This document shows, one piece after another, positions 26,782 through 35,764 of a DNA stretch of 64,000 bases. Both the position numbers and the translations under genes were made by a program. Below the pieces are notes generated by a model that searched no databases, was not told where the DNA came from, and saw only the letters and a program-made list of their open reading frames with translations. Within the stretch, counting starts at the first letter, position 1; every line of letters begins with the position of its first letter. Source of the DNA: Bin18 sp965242795 (lineage in GTDB: Bacteria > Desulfobacterota > Binatia > Bin18); contig OZ251505.1 of assembly GCA_965242795.1 (NCBI GenBank), forward strand, positions 1,860,001 to 1,924,000. The letters are read 5' to 3'.

Positions 26782-27786
26782 TCAGTGAGCGAAGCGCTCC
26801 CAGGCTTTGGCGGGTGCGGGCACGGGCGGGATTTCGGTTTGGGGTTCCGGTTCGGTGCCCGTGACCTCGAACGGAACGTGGTTGCCGAAGTACATGACGT
26901 GCTGCGCGTAGGGCGCAACGACCTCCGGGGTCAGCACCAGGGTCGGACTTTCGAGCAGGGTGTGCGGATGCGTCCGGGTCCACTCCAGGGCCGATTCGAG
27001 CCCGCCGGCGTGCGGCACGCCGACGCCGTGCACGTAGTAGTGGGACGGAATGACGATCTTGGCTCCCAACTTCTTCATCACCACGTCGGCCCATTTCGGC
27101 GTCAGGATGTGCCCGTCGTCGCTGACCGACAGAAACGCGACGTCGATGTCACCGAGCATCTCCCAGACGTGATCGGGTGGGTTCTGGCGGTTGTCGCCCC
27201 AGTGCAGAAACCGCAGCCCGCCGGTCTCGATCACGTACATGGTGTTGTTCCACTGCGTGGTTTCGCCGGGCGGGCAGGGGTCCTTGCCGGTCGCGGCGAT
27301 CACGGCGCTGCGGAACGGATACTTTCCCTGCGCTTCGCACATGTGTTTTTCGGCAACGCCCAGGATGGTGACGTCGCCCAGCTCGAAGCGGCCGGCCATG
27401 CGGTCCAGGATCATGGTCGCATCGACGCGCTCGGTGGCGTCGTGGTCGAAGTGCGCATGGGTGACGAGCGCGATGTCCGTCCGCTGCTTGGGCAGGTGCA
27501 TCTGATACCACATGCCGTACTGATGCGTCGGGTCGTTGCGCCACGGGTCGATGAGCACGTCGATGCCGCGCGGCGAGGTCAGCTTGAACGCCATGTGGCC
27601 GTAATAGGTGACGGTGACTTCGCCGGTGCTCCGGCGGACCCCGCCGTACTTCTGCACCGCCATGACCCGATCGTTGTTCGAGTCCTGTTCGTGTGCCACG
27701 CTGTGGGCGGCCGCGGCCCGCGGGGCGAGCAGCACGGCGACGAGCAGGACGGCGCGCCAGCAATGGGATCCCGTCGAAGCTGTCAT
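26782..27786 (-). CDS. Secreted metallo-beta-lactamase-fold hydrolase
   Basis: A 334-residue protein with a signal peptide cleaved after APRAAAA. The metal motif is THAHFDHDA (HxHxDH, about residues 110-118), with further ligands in HWGDNRQ and IPSHYY. The layout resembles UPF0173/UlaG-like hydrolases. Substrate unknown. The start at 27786 precedes the signal peptide; the longer frame adds non-conserved residues. Confidence 0.85.
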   Translation of the reverse strand: MTASTGSHCWRAVLLVAVLLAPRAAAAHSVAHEQDSNNDRVMAVQKYGGVRRSTGEVTVTYYGHMAFKLTSPRGIDVLIDPWRNDPTHQYGMWYQMHLPKQRTDIALVTHAHFDHDATERVDATMILDRMAGRFELGDVTILGVAEKHMCEAQGKYPFRSAVIAATGKDPCPPGETTQWNNTMYVIETGGLRFLHWGDNRQNPPDHVWEMLGDIDVAFLSVSDDGHILTPKWADVVMKKLGAKIVIPSHYYVHGVGVPHAGGLESALEWTRTHPHTLLESPTLVLTPEVVAPYAQHVMYFGNHVPFEVTGTEPEPQTEIPPVPAPAKAWERFAH

Positions 27787-27884
27787 GTGTCCCCCTCGGT
27801 TTTGCGCGGCCAGCCTATGGTTCCCCGTCCGGGGATTCAAGAACCGCGGTGGACAAGGACGCTTTCATCCGCAATGTGTTCCTT

Positions 27885-28163
27885 ATGATTCGGACATTGC
27901 GGCACCGGGGCCTCAAACGGTTGTATGAACGAGGGGATCTTGGCAAAGTGCATGCGGATTAAGCAGAACGGATCAAACTGGCTTTGGCGGACCTCGATGA
28001 GGCAAGCACGCCCTCGGACCTCGATCTGCCCGGGTATCGGCTTCATCCGCTGAAGGGCGCGCTCAAAGGATTCTGGAGCATCTCGATTTCCGCCAACTGG
28101 CGAATTGTTTTTCGCTTCGAGGAAGGGGACGCCTACGACGTCGACCTGGTCGATTACCATTGA
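27885..28163 (+). pseudogene. higB: HigB/RelE-type toxin with in-frame TAA
   Basis: In one frame the sequence reads MIRTLRHRGLKRLYERGDLG, then VHAD, a TAA at 27960-27962, then AERIKLALADLDEA, LPGYRLHPLKGALKGFWS and ANWRIVFRFEEGDAYDVD. This is the full HigB killer-protein pattern of about 92 residues with one stop where a Gln or His is usual (CAA to TAA would do it). The antitoxin starts 15 nt after its end. It is not likely to be toxic. Confidence 0.85.
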
Positions 28164-28178
28164 CGGAGAGGCAACGGC

Positions 28179-28478
28179 ATGGCGATGAAGAACCCCCCGC
28201 ACCCCGGACGCAGCATAAAAGAAAACTGTTTGGCGCCGCTCGGGTTGACCGTGACCGACGCAGCCAAGGTGTTGGGCGTCGCCCGCCGTACACTTTCGCG
28301 GATTCTGAACGGCCACACCGACGTTTCGCCGGAAATGGCCATTCGGTTGGAGAAGGCAGGCTGGTCCAACGCCGAGTTCTGGCTGCGCCGGCAGGCCGCG
28401 TACAATCTCGTGCAGGCGCGCCGAAGCGAAGACCGGATCAAGGTCGAACGCTATCAGCCGCTCGTCAGTTCAGGGTAA
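28179..28478 (+). CDS. higA: HigA-type antitoxin, XRE family
   Basis: A 99-residue helix-turn-helix protein. The HTH spans about residues 24-60 (TVTDAAKVLGVARRTLSRIL through MAIRLEKA), followed by the HigA tail WLRRQAAYNLVQAR. It normally binds HigB and represses the operon. The frame is intact although the toxin gene has a stop codon. Confidence 0.88.
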   Translation: MAMKNPPHPGRSIKENCLAPLGLTVTDAAKVLGVARRTLSRILNGHTDVSPEMAIRLEKAGWSNAEFWLRRQAAYNLVQARRSEDRIKVERYQPLVSSG

Positions 28479-28589
28479 TAGTCCCTTCCCATACGAGACC
28501 GACCTGACTTTGGCCGTGGCCTCCGATGCAGGCTAGAGTCTCTGCTCCCCGAACATAAATCCAAAGAGAGAGAAAGGAAGGAGACGCGC

Positions 28590-29138
28590 ATGAAACTTGA
28601 TGCCCCCCGGTTGAAGCCCATTCCGCAGGCGGATTGGAGTGACGAGGTGCAGAAGATTCTGCAACCCAACGTCGCGCAGGGCTCGGTGTTCAACATCTTC
28701 AAGACGCTGGCACATCATCCCGATTTGCTGCGCCGCTGGCTGGTGTTCGGCAATCACGTGCTGTTCAAATCCACGCTGCCGCCGCGGGAACGCGAACTCG
28801 TCATTCTGCGCATCGGCTGGCTGTGCGAAGCGGAATACGAGTGGGCGCAGCACGTCAAGATCGGCAAGGACGCCGGACTGACCGATGCCGAGATCGAGCG
28901 CATCAAGGCCGGACCCAACGCGCGCGGCTGGAACGAGCCGGACACGCTGTTGTTGCAGGCCACGGACGAGTTGCGCCGCGACGCCTTCATCGGCGACGCC
29001 ACCTGGAAGGGCCTGAGTACCCACTTCGACACCAAGCAACTCATGGACGTGGTATTCGCCGTGGGCCAATACAACTTGGTGTCGATGGCCCTGAACACCC
29101 TCGGCGTCCAACTGGACGACGGCTTGGAAGGCTTTTGA
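28590..29138 (+). CDS. Carboxymuconolactone decarboxylase-family (AhpD-like) protein
   Basis: A 182-residue all-helical protein with the AhpD/CMD core PRERELVILRIGWLCEAEYE and WAQHVKIGKDAGLTD (about residues 70-100). Only one Cys of the AhpD CxxC pair is present (Cys84, with Glu and a downstream His), so peroxidase activity by the AhpD mechanism is unlikely. GGAAGGAGA precedes the ATG. Confidence 0.9.
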   Translation: MKLDAPRLKPIPQADWSDEVQKILQPNVAQGSVFNIFKTLAHHPDLLRRWLVFGNHVLFKSTLPPRERELVILRIGWLCEAEYEWAQHVKIGKDAGLTDAEIERIKAGPNARGWNEPDTLLLQATDELRRDAFIGDATWKGLSTHFDTKQLMDVVFAVGQYNLVSMALNTLGVQLDDGLEGF

Positions 29139-29173
29139 GACCCGCTTCCAATCCCCTCTGAACTTCTCTCCTC

Positions 29174-29223
29174 CTGTTCCTCATCCCCTCTCCCCTCGTG
29201 GGAGAGGGCTAGGGAGAGGGGGA
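29174..29223. repeat. Palindromic CCCTCTCC-family repeat
   Basis: CCCCTCTCCCCTCGTGGGAG with AGGGCTAGGGAGAGGG; lies between the CMD-family gene and the following SDR gene. Confidence 0.65.
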
Positions 29224-29262
29224 AGAAAGCAGCAACGAGTCCGACACCCGCAAGGAGCGCAC

Positions 29263-30063
29263 ATGCCCGACCGCCTGAAAGACAAAGTCGCCATCGTCGT
29301 CGGCGCCGGCCAGACCCCGGGCGACACGATCGGCAACGGCCGCGCCACCGCGATCGTCTACGCCCGCGAGGGGGCGCGCGTGTTGCTGGTGGACCGCCGG
29401 TTGGAATCCGCCCGCGACACGCAGGCCATGATCGAGCAGGAGGGTGGCGTCGCGTCCAGCTTTGCCGCGGACGCTACGAGCGAAGCCGACTGCAAGAAGA
29501 TGGTCGCGGCGTGCGTCGAGCGGTACGGGCGGCTCGACGTGCTGCACAACAACGTCGGCATCGGCGACGGCGACTCGGGCGTGACCAATATGCGCGAAGA
29601 GGCGTGGGAGCGCATTCTCAGCGTGAACATGAAGAGCGTGCTCATGCCTAGCAAGGCCGCGATTCCGATCATGCGCGGCCAGCGCAGCGGCGCGATCGTC
29701 AACATTTCGTCCATTGCCGCGGTCTGCTCGGTCGGCATCCTGGCCTACAAGACGTCCAAGGCCGGGGTGAACGCGCTGACGCATCAAATGGCGCTGGGCA
29801 ACGCCAAGTACGGCATCCGCGTGAATTGCATCATGCCCGGGCTGATGGACACGCCGATGGCGATCGAGGGCATCTCCAAGGCGCGCAACATGTCCAAGGA
29901 CCGCCTGCGCGAGGAACGCGACGCGCAGGTTCCGCTCGGCGCCAAGATGGGCACCGGCTGGGACATCGCCTACGCCTCGCTGTTTCTGGCGTCCGACGAG
30001 GCCAAGTTCGTCACCGGCGTGTTGCTGCCCGTGGACGGCGGCCAGAGCGCGCGGGTCGGGTAG
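29263..30063 (+). CDS. Short-chain dehydrogenase/reductase
   Basis: A 266-residue SDR. The cofactor motif is expanded: VGAGQTPGDTIGNGRA (residues 13-28) instead of the usual TGxxxGxG. Other elements are canonical: NNVGIGDGD, NISSIAAV with catalytic Ser, YKTSKAG (Tyr and Lys), and the C-terminal VDGGQSARVG. Substrate unknown. Confidence 0.92.
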   Translation: MPDRLKDKVAIVVGAGQTPGDTIGNGRATAIVYAREGARVLLVDRRLESARDTQAMIEQEGGVASSFAADATSEADCKKMVAACVERYGRLDVLHNNVGIGDGDSGVTNMREEAWERILSVNMKSVLMPSKAAIPIMRGQRSGAIVNISSIAAVCSVGILAYKTSKAGVNALTHQMALGNAKYGIRVNCIMPGLMDTPMAIEGISKARNMSKDRLREERDAQVPLGAKMGTGWDIAYASLFLASDEAKFVTGVLLPVDGGQSARVG

Positions 30064-30112
30064 GAGACCGTTCACGTGAGCAAGCGCCTGCAATACTGTG
30101 AACGGAAGCGTC

Positions 30113-30260
30113 ATGAAACCGAAGTTGTACCTCGGACCAGCGTTCCCAGCTATTACACGTCCCGCCTCTGATCGACCTGAACACCGTAGGCAACCGCAAA
30201 ACCCCAACCATCTGTACCCCGCAGGAACTCATGGGCATGGAGGGAATCGAAAATGTCTGA
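30113..30260 (+). pseudogene. PIN-domain (VapC-type) toxin, frameshifted and internally deleted
   Basis: Only the ends of a PIN-type toxin remain. It starts MKPKLYL (30113), then after a frameshift TSVPSYYTSR, the usual N-terminus of this family (…YLETSVPSY). The central acidic catalytic region is gone. The end resumes as KTPTICTPQELMGMEGIENV and stops at 30260. The partner ORF starts inside this end (8-nt overlap), as in intact pairs. Confidence 0.65.
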
Positions 30261-30519
30261 TCCTATTCTCGACGAGGTGCACGAGGCACGCAGGAAAATC
30301 TTCGAGGAGGCAGGCAACGATCTGCACGTCCTCTTCCAACGTCTGCGAGATGCTGAGAAAAAGCACCCGGAGCGGGTAGTGGAATTGCCACGCTGTGCGT
30401 CGATAGACGATCCACCCCGTATCGTTCCCTACGCCGGGAGCGAGGATACCCATCTGCGGGGCGTTTCGTCACAAAATGTTGGTGAATCGGACGAAGATCC
30501 GCCAAACCAGCCAACGTAG
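30253..30519 (+). CDS. Small partner protein of a PIN-type toxin (putative antitoxin)
   Basis: An 88-residue acidic protein starting MSDPILDEVHEARRKIFEEA and followed by NDLHVLFQRLRDAE. This pattern is commonly encoded directly after PIN-domain proteins of the type broken upstream. The tail (beyond about residue 50) looks less conserved. An antitoxin role is inferred from position only. Confidence 0.55.
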   Translation: MSDPILDEVHEARRKIFEEAGNDLHVLFQRLRDAEKKHPERVVELPRCASIDDPPRIVPYAGSEDTHLRGVSSQNVGESDEDPPNQPT

Positions 30520-30554
30520 CGATCTGCGGCCCGGTTTTGGCCGGGGTTCTGGCT

Positions 30555-30940
30555 ATGAAGATTATCCCCATAAAGACGAAGTCGGACTATCTATGCACAT
30601 TGAAGGAAACCGAAGGGTTGATGACGGCGAAGCGGAATACCCCGGAAGGGGGCCGCCTGGACCTGCTGGCGACTCTGGTCGAGGCATGGGAGGCTAAACA
30701 TTCCCCGCTCGACGAGCCCGACCCGATCGCCGCGATACGCTATCATATGGATCAACATGGACTGGCCGCGAAAGGTCTCGTTCCTTTCGTGGGAAGCCGC
30801 CGCCGGGTCTATGACGTGCTCAACCGGAAACGCATGCTCAGCCTGAAGATATGATCTGGAAATTGCACAAAGGATTGGGTATTCCGGCGAAATCTCTAAT
30901 CAAAGCAGGCGATGACGTGGCGCAATGTAGGTCGGCGTAG
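30555..30940 (+). pseudogene. HigA-like antitoxin, frameshifted near its C-terminus
   Basis: The frame from 30555 reads MKIIPIKTKSDYLCTL, TPEGGRLDLLATLVEAWEA, IAAIRYHMDQHGLAAKGLVP and LNRKRMLSL, the HigA/XRE antitoxin type that usually ends LSLxMIxxLHxxLGIPAE. That ending is present (MIWKLHKGLGIPAKSLI) but in another frame after 30852, so a small indel separates them. No HigB toxin is adjacent. The shortened 100-residue product might still fold. Confidence 0.65.
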
Positions 30941-31001
30941 CAAAACGTCTTCCCCCCACTCCAGCGCAGCCGTCGGATTACGCTTCGCTAATCCGACCTA
31001 C
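30927..31001. repeat. REP-like hairpin
   Basis: GTAGGTCGG (30927-30935) pairs with CCGACCTAC (30993-31001), and inside it TCGGATTA (30973-30980) pairs with TAATCCGA (30989-30996). This matches the widespread GTAGGTCGGATTA...TAATCCGACCTAC repeats of many proteobacterial genomes. No RAYT transposase is in the window. Confidence 0.75.
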
Positions 31002-31098
31002 GGGGGCAGGGAAGATGTGAAGTATGAATTGCTCCGTTCGGATCAAGCAAAGAGTAGCGAAAGAGGCGGCTTGTGTTTCATAACGAACAGGGGACCCT

Positions 31099-31347
31099 AT
31101 GAATGAGTTTCTTGCAGACATGTTGATTAGCTTGAACAGTCTGCTTGCGACCGTCATCATCGTAGTGTCGATATGGGTCGGGGCGACCTACGGCGACTCG
31201 GTTGGGAATCTGGTTTTTGGCGTTCTTATTGGTCTCCTAGGTGGAGCGCTGGTCGCTGCGTTGAGTTGCGGATTTGTTGCCATGTTGGCCGACATTCGGC
31301 GATTATTAGTCGAAATACGTGACAGAACCGGGTCACCTCCTGAATAA
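31099..31347 (+). CDS. Hypothetical small membrane protein
   Basis: An 82-residue protein with two membrane helices (about residues 10-31 and 34-62), the second containing GVLIGLLGGALVAAL, and a basic C-terminus (DIRRLLVEIRDR). Lower GC than neighbours. No known family. Confidence 0.55.
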   Translation: MNEFLADMLISLNSLLATVIIVVSIWVGATYGDSVGNLVFGVLIGLLGGALVAALSCGFVAMLADIRRLLVEIRDRTGSPPE

Positions 31348-31440
31348 CTGCGAAAGAAACTGTGAGGGCAGATCACAACTTAGAGAAAGTCAGCTTCCTG
31401 AATACCCCGATGGTCGGGTGAAGCGGGTGCAAATTCCACC

Positions 31441-32739
31441 CTACAAATTTCCTACCTCCATCTCCAACGCCTCGCCGTACTTCCGAATCGCCTGTTCACG
31501 CAGGGCGGGCAGGTGCCCGGTCGGGAATAGGCCCTTCGTCCCTTCGTATTCCCGCAACACCTGCTTGGCGACGGTGACTTTGTGCACCTCGGTCGGGCCG
31601 TCGGCGAGCCCCATCACGAAGGATTCGGTGATCTGCTTGGAGAAGGGCATTTCGTTGGAGACGCCCAGCGAGCCGTGCAGATACAGGGCGCGACAGGTCA
31701 CGTCGTGGAAGACTTTCGGCATCTGCGCTTTGACCGCGGCGATGTCTTTGCGCACCTTGCGGTAGTCCTTGTATTTGTCGATGCGCCACGCGGTTTGCAA
31801 CACCAGCAGGCGGAACTGCTCGATGTCGATCCACGAGTCGGCGATCTTTTCCTGCACCATCTGTTTGTTGGCCAGAATTTCGCCCTGCGTCTCGCGCGAC
31901 AGCACGCGCTCGCACATCAGGTCGAACGACTTCTTGACTTGCCCGATGGTGCGCATGGCGTGGTGGATGCGCCCGCCGCCCAGCCGCGTCTGCGCCACCT
32001 CGAAGCCTTGGCCCGGGCCGCCGAGGATGTGGTCGGCGGGGATGCGCACGTCTTCGTAGCTGATGTAGGCGTGGTCGCCCTCGTCCTCGCGCTCGTCGCC
32101 GATGCCGACGTTGCGGATGATGTCGATGCCCGGCGTGTCCGCCGGCACGACGAACATGGACATACGCTGATACGGCGCGGCGTCCGGGTCGGTCACCGCC
32201 ATGACGATCAGAAAACTCGCCCAGCGCGCGTTGGACGAAAACCATTTCTGGCCGTTGATGACCCACTGGTCGCCGTCACGCTCGGCGCGGCATCTGAACA
32301 TCTTCGGGTCGGCGCCGGCGTGCGGCTCGGTCATGGAGAAGCACGATACGATCTCGTTGTTCAGCAGCGGGGTCAGGAACCGCTCCTTGAGTTCCTGGGT
32401 GCCGTAATGGGCCAGAATTTCGCTGTTGCCCGTGTCGGGCGCCTGACAGCCGAAGACGATCGGCGCGAAGCGGGCGCGGCCCAGGATTTCGTTCATCAGC
32501 GCTAGCTTGAGTTGCCCGTAGCCGGGGCCGCCGAGTTCCGGCCCGAGGTGGCAGGCCCACAGGCCGCGCTCCCTGACCTGCGCCTGTAGTGGCGGGACGA
32601 GCTTTTTATTGCGCGGATTGTGGATGTCGTACTGGTTGCCCAGCACGTGCTCCAGGGGTTCGACCTCCTCGCGCACGAACTCCGCAATCCAGTCCAGGTC
32701 TTTCTGAAAATCGGCGTCGGTCTCGAAGCCCCAGGCCAT
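31441..32739 (-). CDS. Acyl-CoA dehydrogenase (ACAD10/11-like)
   Basis: A 432-residue FAD enzyme. It carries CHLGPELGGPGYGQLKLA, FSMTEPHAGADPKMFRCRA (flavin block), NGQKWFSSNA, and the C-terminal YLHGSLGVSNEMPF and GLADGPTEVHK, where an Asp replaces the usual catalytic Glu as in ACAD10/11. The start at 32739 lies 4 nt from a run of 11 G (coding strand), so length changes of that run could affect translation start spacing. Confidence 0.92.
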   Translation of the reverse strand: MAWGFETDADFQKDLDWIAEFVREEVEPLEHVLGNQYDIHNPRNKKLVPPLQAQVRERGLWACHLGPELGGPGYGQLKLALMNEILGRARFAPIVFGCQAPDTGNSEILAHYGTQELKERFLTPLLNNEIVSCFSMTEPHAGADPKMFRCRAERDGDQWVINGQKWFSSNARWASFLIVMAVTDPDAAPYQRMSMFVVPADTPGIDIIRNVGIGDEREDEGDHAYISYEDVRIPADHILGGPGQGFEVAQTRLGGGRIHHAMRTIGQVKKSFDLMCERVLSRETQGEILANKQMVQEKIADSWIDIEQFRLLVLQTAWRIDKYKDYRKVRKDIAAVKAQMPKVFHDVTCRALYLHGSLGVSNEMPFSKQITESFVMGLADGPTEVHKVTVAKQVLREYEGTKGLFPTGHLPALREQAIRKYGEALEMEVGNL

Positions 32740-32743
32740 GATG

Positions 32744-32754
32744 CCCCCCCCCCC
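32744..32754. repeat. Homopolymer run of 11 C (G on the minus strand)
   Basis: Eleven identical bases immediately upstream of the acyl-CoA dehydrogenase start codon, where the ribosome-binding site would be. Confidence 0.8.
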
Positions 32755-32896
32755 TCGTGTGGAATCTTCGGCAAGTGATAACTGCGGATGGGGTATCGCA
32801 AGCGGGCTCTTTTGTCGATGAAGGCGGTGTCTCGGTGGAGCTTTACTTTCGTCTTTTCCCTCTCCCAGAGGAGAGATGGAATAGTTTGATTGGTCC

Positions 32897-33511
32897 CTAT
32901 TCATACACGGCTACGGGAACGAGTGTCGGTTGCCCCCCGAACAGCGTGTAGCCCCGCACTGCAAGCGGATCTGGGCTGAACACTTCGCACGTGGTTCGGC
33001 GACGAGCTTCGTCCTCCGGCTTGTTCGCGGCTATCAGCGCCGCTTGCAAACTGGCACTCGTTCCATTCATCGTCTTGTTCGGCCAGTAGGAAAAGATGGT
33101 CTTCGGGGGCACGTTCATGGCCCAATCGACAGGCTCTCCAGACGTGCCGTTACATTCAAATGTGACCCTGCATGGGGTCGCGTCGGATCGGGGCTTCTGA
33201 CAATACAGATGGACCCACGCTTGCCACGGAGAGAGGTTCAATAACGTTGCTCGAAGTTCGCCACGTTCCGCCTCGGGTTCCTCCGGTTCGGGTTCTTGGC
33301 CGGGATTCCCAGGGTCCGGAATACAATGTTCTGCGTTTATGTCGAGACAGCCAGACCCGTCGCAACCACCGAGCGGATGTCGAGGATCCGTTATGTATCC
33401 AGAAGAACAGTGGAAGGCATCGGCACGAGAACTGTACCCGCCGATAAACAACATGATCCCCAAAACTAATATTCCCATGCCCACTCCGGTTCCCGGAAGT
33501 GCCTTCTTCAT
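32897..33511 (-). CDS. Hypothetical secreted Cys-containing protein
   Basis: A 204-residue protein with a signal peptide (MKKALPGTGVGMGILVLGIM, cleaved near SRADA). About nine cysteines follow, including LGGCDGSGCLDINAEHC, plus an acidic Pro/Glu linker (EPEPEEPEAE), which suggests disulfides outside the cytoplasm. The C-terminal half has beta-like segments. No family recognised. Confidence 0.65.
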   Translation of the reverse strand: MKKALPGTGVGMGILVLGIMLFIGGYSSRADAFHCSSGYITDPRHPLGGCDGSGCLDINAEHCIPDPGNPGQEPEPEEPEAERGELRATLLNLSPWQAWVHLYCQKPRSDATPCRVTFECNGTSGEPVDWAMNVPPKTIFSYWPNKTMNGTSASLQAALIAANKPEDEARRRTTCEVFSPDPLAVRGYTLFGGQPTLVPVAVYE

Positions 33512-33736
33512 CTTGTATCTCCTTTCTCTTATGGTTGTTTGTGTCTTCTCTGCTTACCCCCGCACCGCTGTGGCCTTCAAGAGGCGTTGATCTTCAACGG
33601 AGCACTCTTGAGAGTATATTTTAACTCTTCGGTCGAGCTTTCCTCCGCATTGTGGGGATGGTTTTTTTCACAACCACAGGGGTTGTCCCTACACAAGGAG
33701 TGACAGCGCAACATTCAACCTGAAATATCGACATGG
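33512..33736. other. AT-richer gap upstream of the secreted protein
   Basis: Holds the likely promoter of the minus-strand secreted protein; TATACT on the minus strand (33613-33618) is a possible -10 box, without a good -35. A CAACCACAGGGGTTG inverted repeat lies at about 33672-33686. Confidence 0.35.
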
Positions 33737-35764
33737 TCAGCACGGCCGGATGGTCACCTCGACGCCGTGCACGCTGGAACTGCCGCCCATGTCCGCGGGC
33801 TGGCCGGGGTTGAGCACGTTGACGTTGTGGCGGTCGGATTCGTGTTTGGGCCAGCGGCCTTTGTAGGTCAGGGCCACGCCGCGCGGGACGTTGGCGTCCA
33901 ACGTGGCGGGGAGTTCGAGGCGGCCGGCCGCGTTGACGAGGCGGACGCGCGCGCCGGCGTTTATACCGATCTGGGCCGCGTCGTCCGGGTGCAGGGTGAC
34001 GGTCGCCGGACCGGCGCGCTTTCGGAGAGTGGCGTCGTTGGCGTAGGAGTCGTTCAGCCGCCAGTTCGAGGCCGGGCTGAGCAGCCGGAACCGGCCGGCC
34101 GCGGGCCGGACGTCGGCCCACGGCTGCGGGACGCGCGGCAGTCCCTGATTTTCGGCTCGGGCCGAGGCGATCTCGATTCTTCCGCTGGGCGTGTCGAATT
34201 CCAGGTTTTCGTAGAAGATCATCGGCCGTTCGCTGATCGGGTGCCAGCCGCGGCGTTGCAGTTCGGCGAAGTCGAAGCCGACCTGCATGTCGCCGAGCAG
34301 CCGCGCCAGCACCGCGGCATCCGACTCGAACAACTCGGGCTCGGCGAAACGCATGGCCGCGGCCAGCCGCCGGAAAATCTCCTGGTTGGGCAGCGCCTCG
34401 CCCATCGGCTCGCGGACCTTGGACTGTGCGCCGACGTGCAGGTGGAAATAGCTGAAGGTCAGGTCGTCGAATTCCAGAAAGCCGGCCGCGGGCAAAACGA
34501 CGTCCGCGAAGTCCGCGGTGTCCGTCGGAAAACAGTCGATGACGACCGTGAACAGATCCTCCCGCCGCAAGGCCGCGTGCAGGCGTTGCTGTTGCGGCGC
34601 GGACGCCGCGGGGTTCGTATTCCAACACATGAGCGCACGGCTGGCGTCGGCGTCTTCCAGCCGTGCGGAAAAATCCATGTGGCTGATGCTCGGTCGTTCT
34701 CCGCGGATCAGCGCCGTTCCGGCCAGCCGGCCGTAGTCGGCGCCGGCGATGCCGGGCGTGCTGTTGAGATAGTAGAAGCCCGCGCCCGGCTTGCCCACGT
34801 TGCCGGTCAGCGCGGGAAGCAGCCCGCAGGCGCGCATGACGTTGCCGCCCGTGGCTTGGCGCTGCAAGCCCTGGCCGGCCCACAGCAGCGAGGGGCCGGG
34901 TCCGTACAGATGCGCGGCGCGTTCGATCAGATCGGCCGGCACGCCGGTCCGCCGCGCGCCCCAGTCCGGCGGGCAGTTCGTCAGCAGCGGCAGGACTTCT
35001 TCCGTACCCAGCGTGTGCTCGGCGATGAACGCGTCGTCGAACAGCCCGTCGCGCTGCAACACGTGCAGCAGACTGAACGCGAGCGCGGCGTCGCTGCCCG
35101 GAAACGGCTGGAGATGCAGGTCGGCCTGCGCCGCGGTCTCCGTCCGCAGCGGATCGACGACGATCTTCGTAGCGGGCGATTCGGGCAGCCAGTGCTTGTG
35201 GGCGTGCGGCGCGGAGTGCGACGGGTTGGCGCCCCAGATCAGGATGCAGCGCGCGTCCGCCGCGGTGCGCGGGTCGAAACCCTTGGCCGAATCGCCGAAC
35301 AGCAGGCCCCACGCCACGTGCCCGGCCATGTTGCAGATCGTGTCCGGCTCCACCTCGGTCGCCCCCAGCCGGTGAAAGAAGCGCAGCGGAAACATGTACG
35401 CCAGCAGCGACAGCGTGCCGCTGTAATGAGTGTGCAGAATGGCCTGCGGGCCCGCGGTCTCGACCACCTCGCATAACTTGGCGGCAATGTTCGCGAGGGC
35501 CGCGTCCCAGCCGATGCGCTCGAAGCGTCCGGTTCCCTTCGGGCCGACGCGGCGCAGCGGATACCGCAGGCGGGCCGTTTCCTCCTGCCAGACGCCGTTG
35601 TAGGCGACGGCGCATTTCCCGCATAAGGCGCCGCGTGACACCGGATGATCCGGGTCGCCCAGCACGCGGCCGATCGCGCCGTTGCGCCGTTCGATGACGA
35701 TCCCGCAGCCGTCGTAACAGTCGCGCGGGCAGGTAGTGCGAATGCGTTCCGTTTGCCGGCTCAT
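33737..35764 (-). CDS. Molybdopterin-dependent oxidoreductase (DMSO reductase family)
   Basis: A 675-residue catalytic subunit with an N-terminal 4Fe-4S site CPRDCYDGC (Cys12, 16, 20) and fourth Cys in GALCGKC (Cys48), then bis-MGD domains: ILIWGANPSHSAPH, VVDPLRTETA, WAGQGLQRQATGGNVMRA, and a C-terminal cofactor-binding barrel. No Tat signal is seen, so it is probably cytoplasmic. Neither electron-transfer partner nor chaperone is adjacent. Specific substrate unknown. Confidence 0.92.
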   Translation of the reverse strand: MSRQTERIRTTCPRDCYDGCGIVIERRNGAIGRVLGDPDHPVSRGALCGKCAVAYNGVWQEETARLRYPLRRVGPKGTGRFERIGWDAALANIAAKLCEVVETAGPQAILHTHYSGTLSLLAYMFPLRFFHRLGATEVEPDTICNMAGHVAWGLLFGDSAKGFDPRTAADARCILIWGANPSHSAPHAHKHWLPESPATKIVVDPLRTETAAQADLHLQPFPGSDAALAFSLLHVLQRDGLFDDAFIAEHTLGTEEVLPLLTNCPPDWGARRTGVPADLIERAAHLYGPGPSLLWAGQGLQRQATGGNVMRACGLLPALTGNVGKPGAGFYYLNSTPGIAGADYGRLAGTALIRGERPSISHMDFSARLEDADASRALMCWNTNPAASAPQQQRLHAALRREDLFTVVIDCFPTDTADFADVVLPAAGFLEFDDLTFSYFHLHVGAQSKVREPMGEALPNQEIFRRLAAAMRFAEPELFESDAAVLARLLGDMQVGFDFAELQRRGWHPISERPMIFYENLEFDTPSGRIEIASARAENQGLPRVPQPWADVRPAAGRFRLLSPASNWRLNDSYANDATLRKRAGPATVTLHPDDAAQIGINAGARVRLVNAAGRLELPATLDANVPRGVALTYKGRWPKHESDRHNVNVLNPGQPADMGGSSSVHGVEVTIRPC

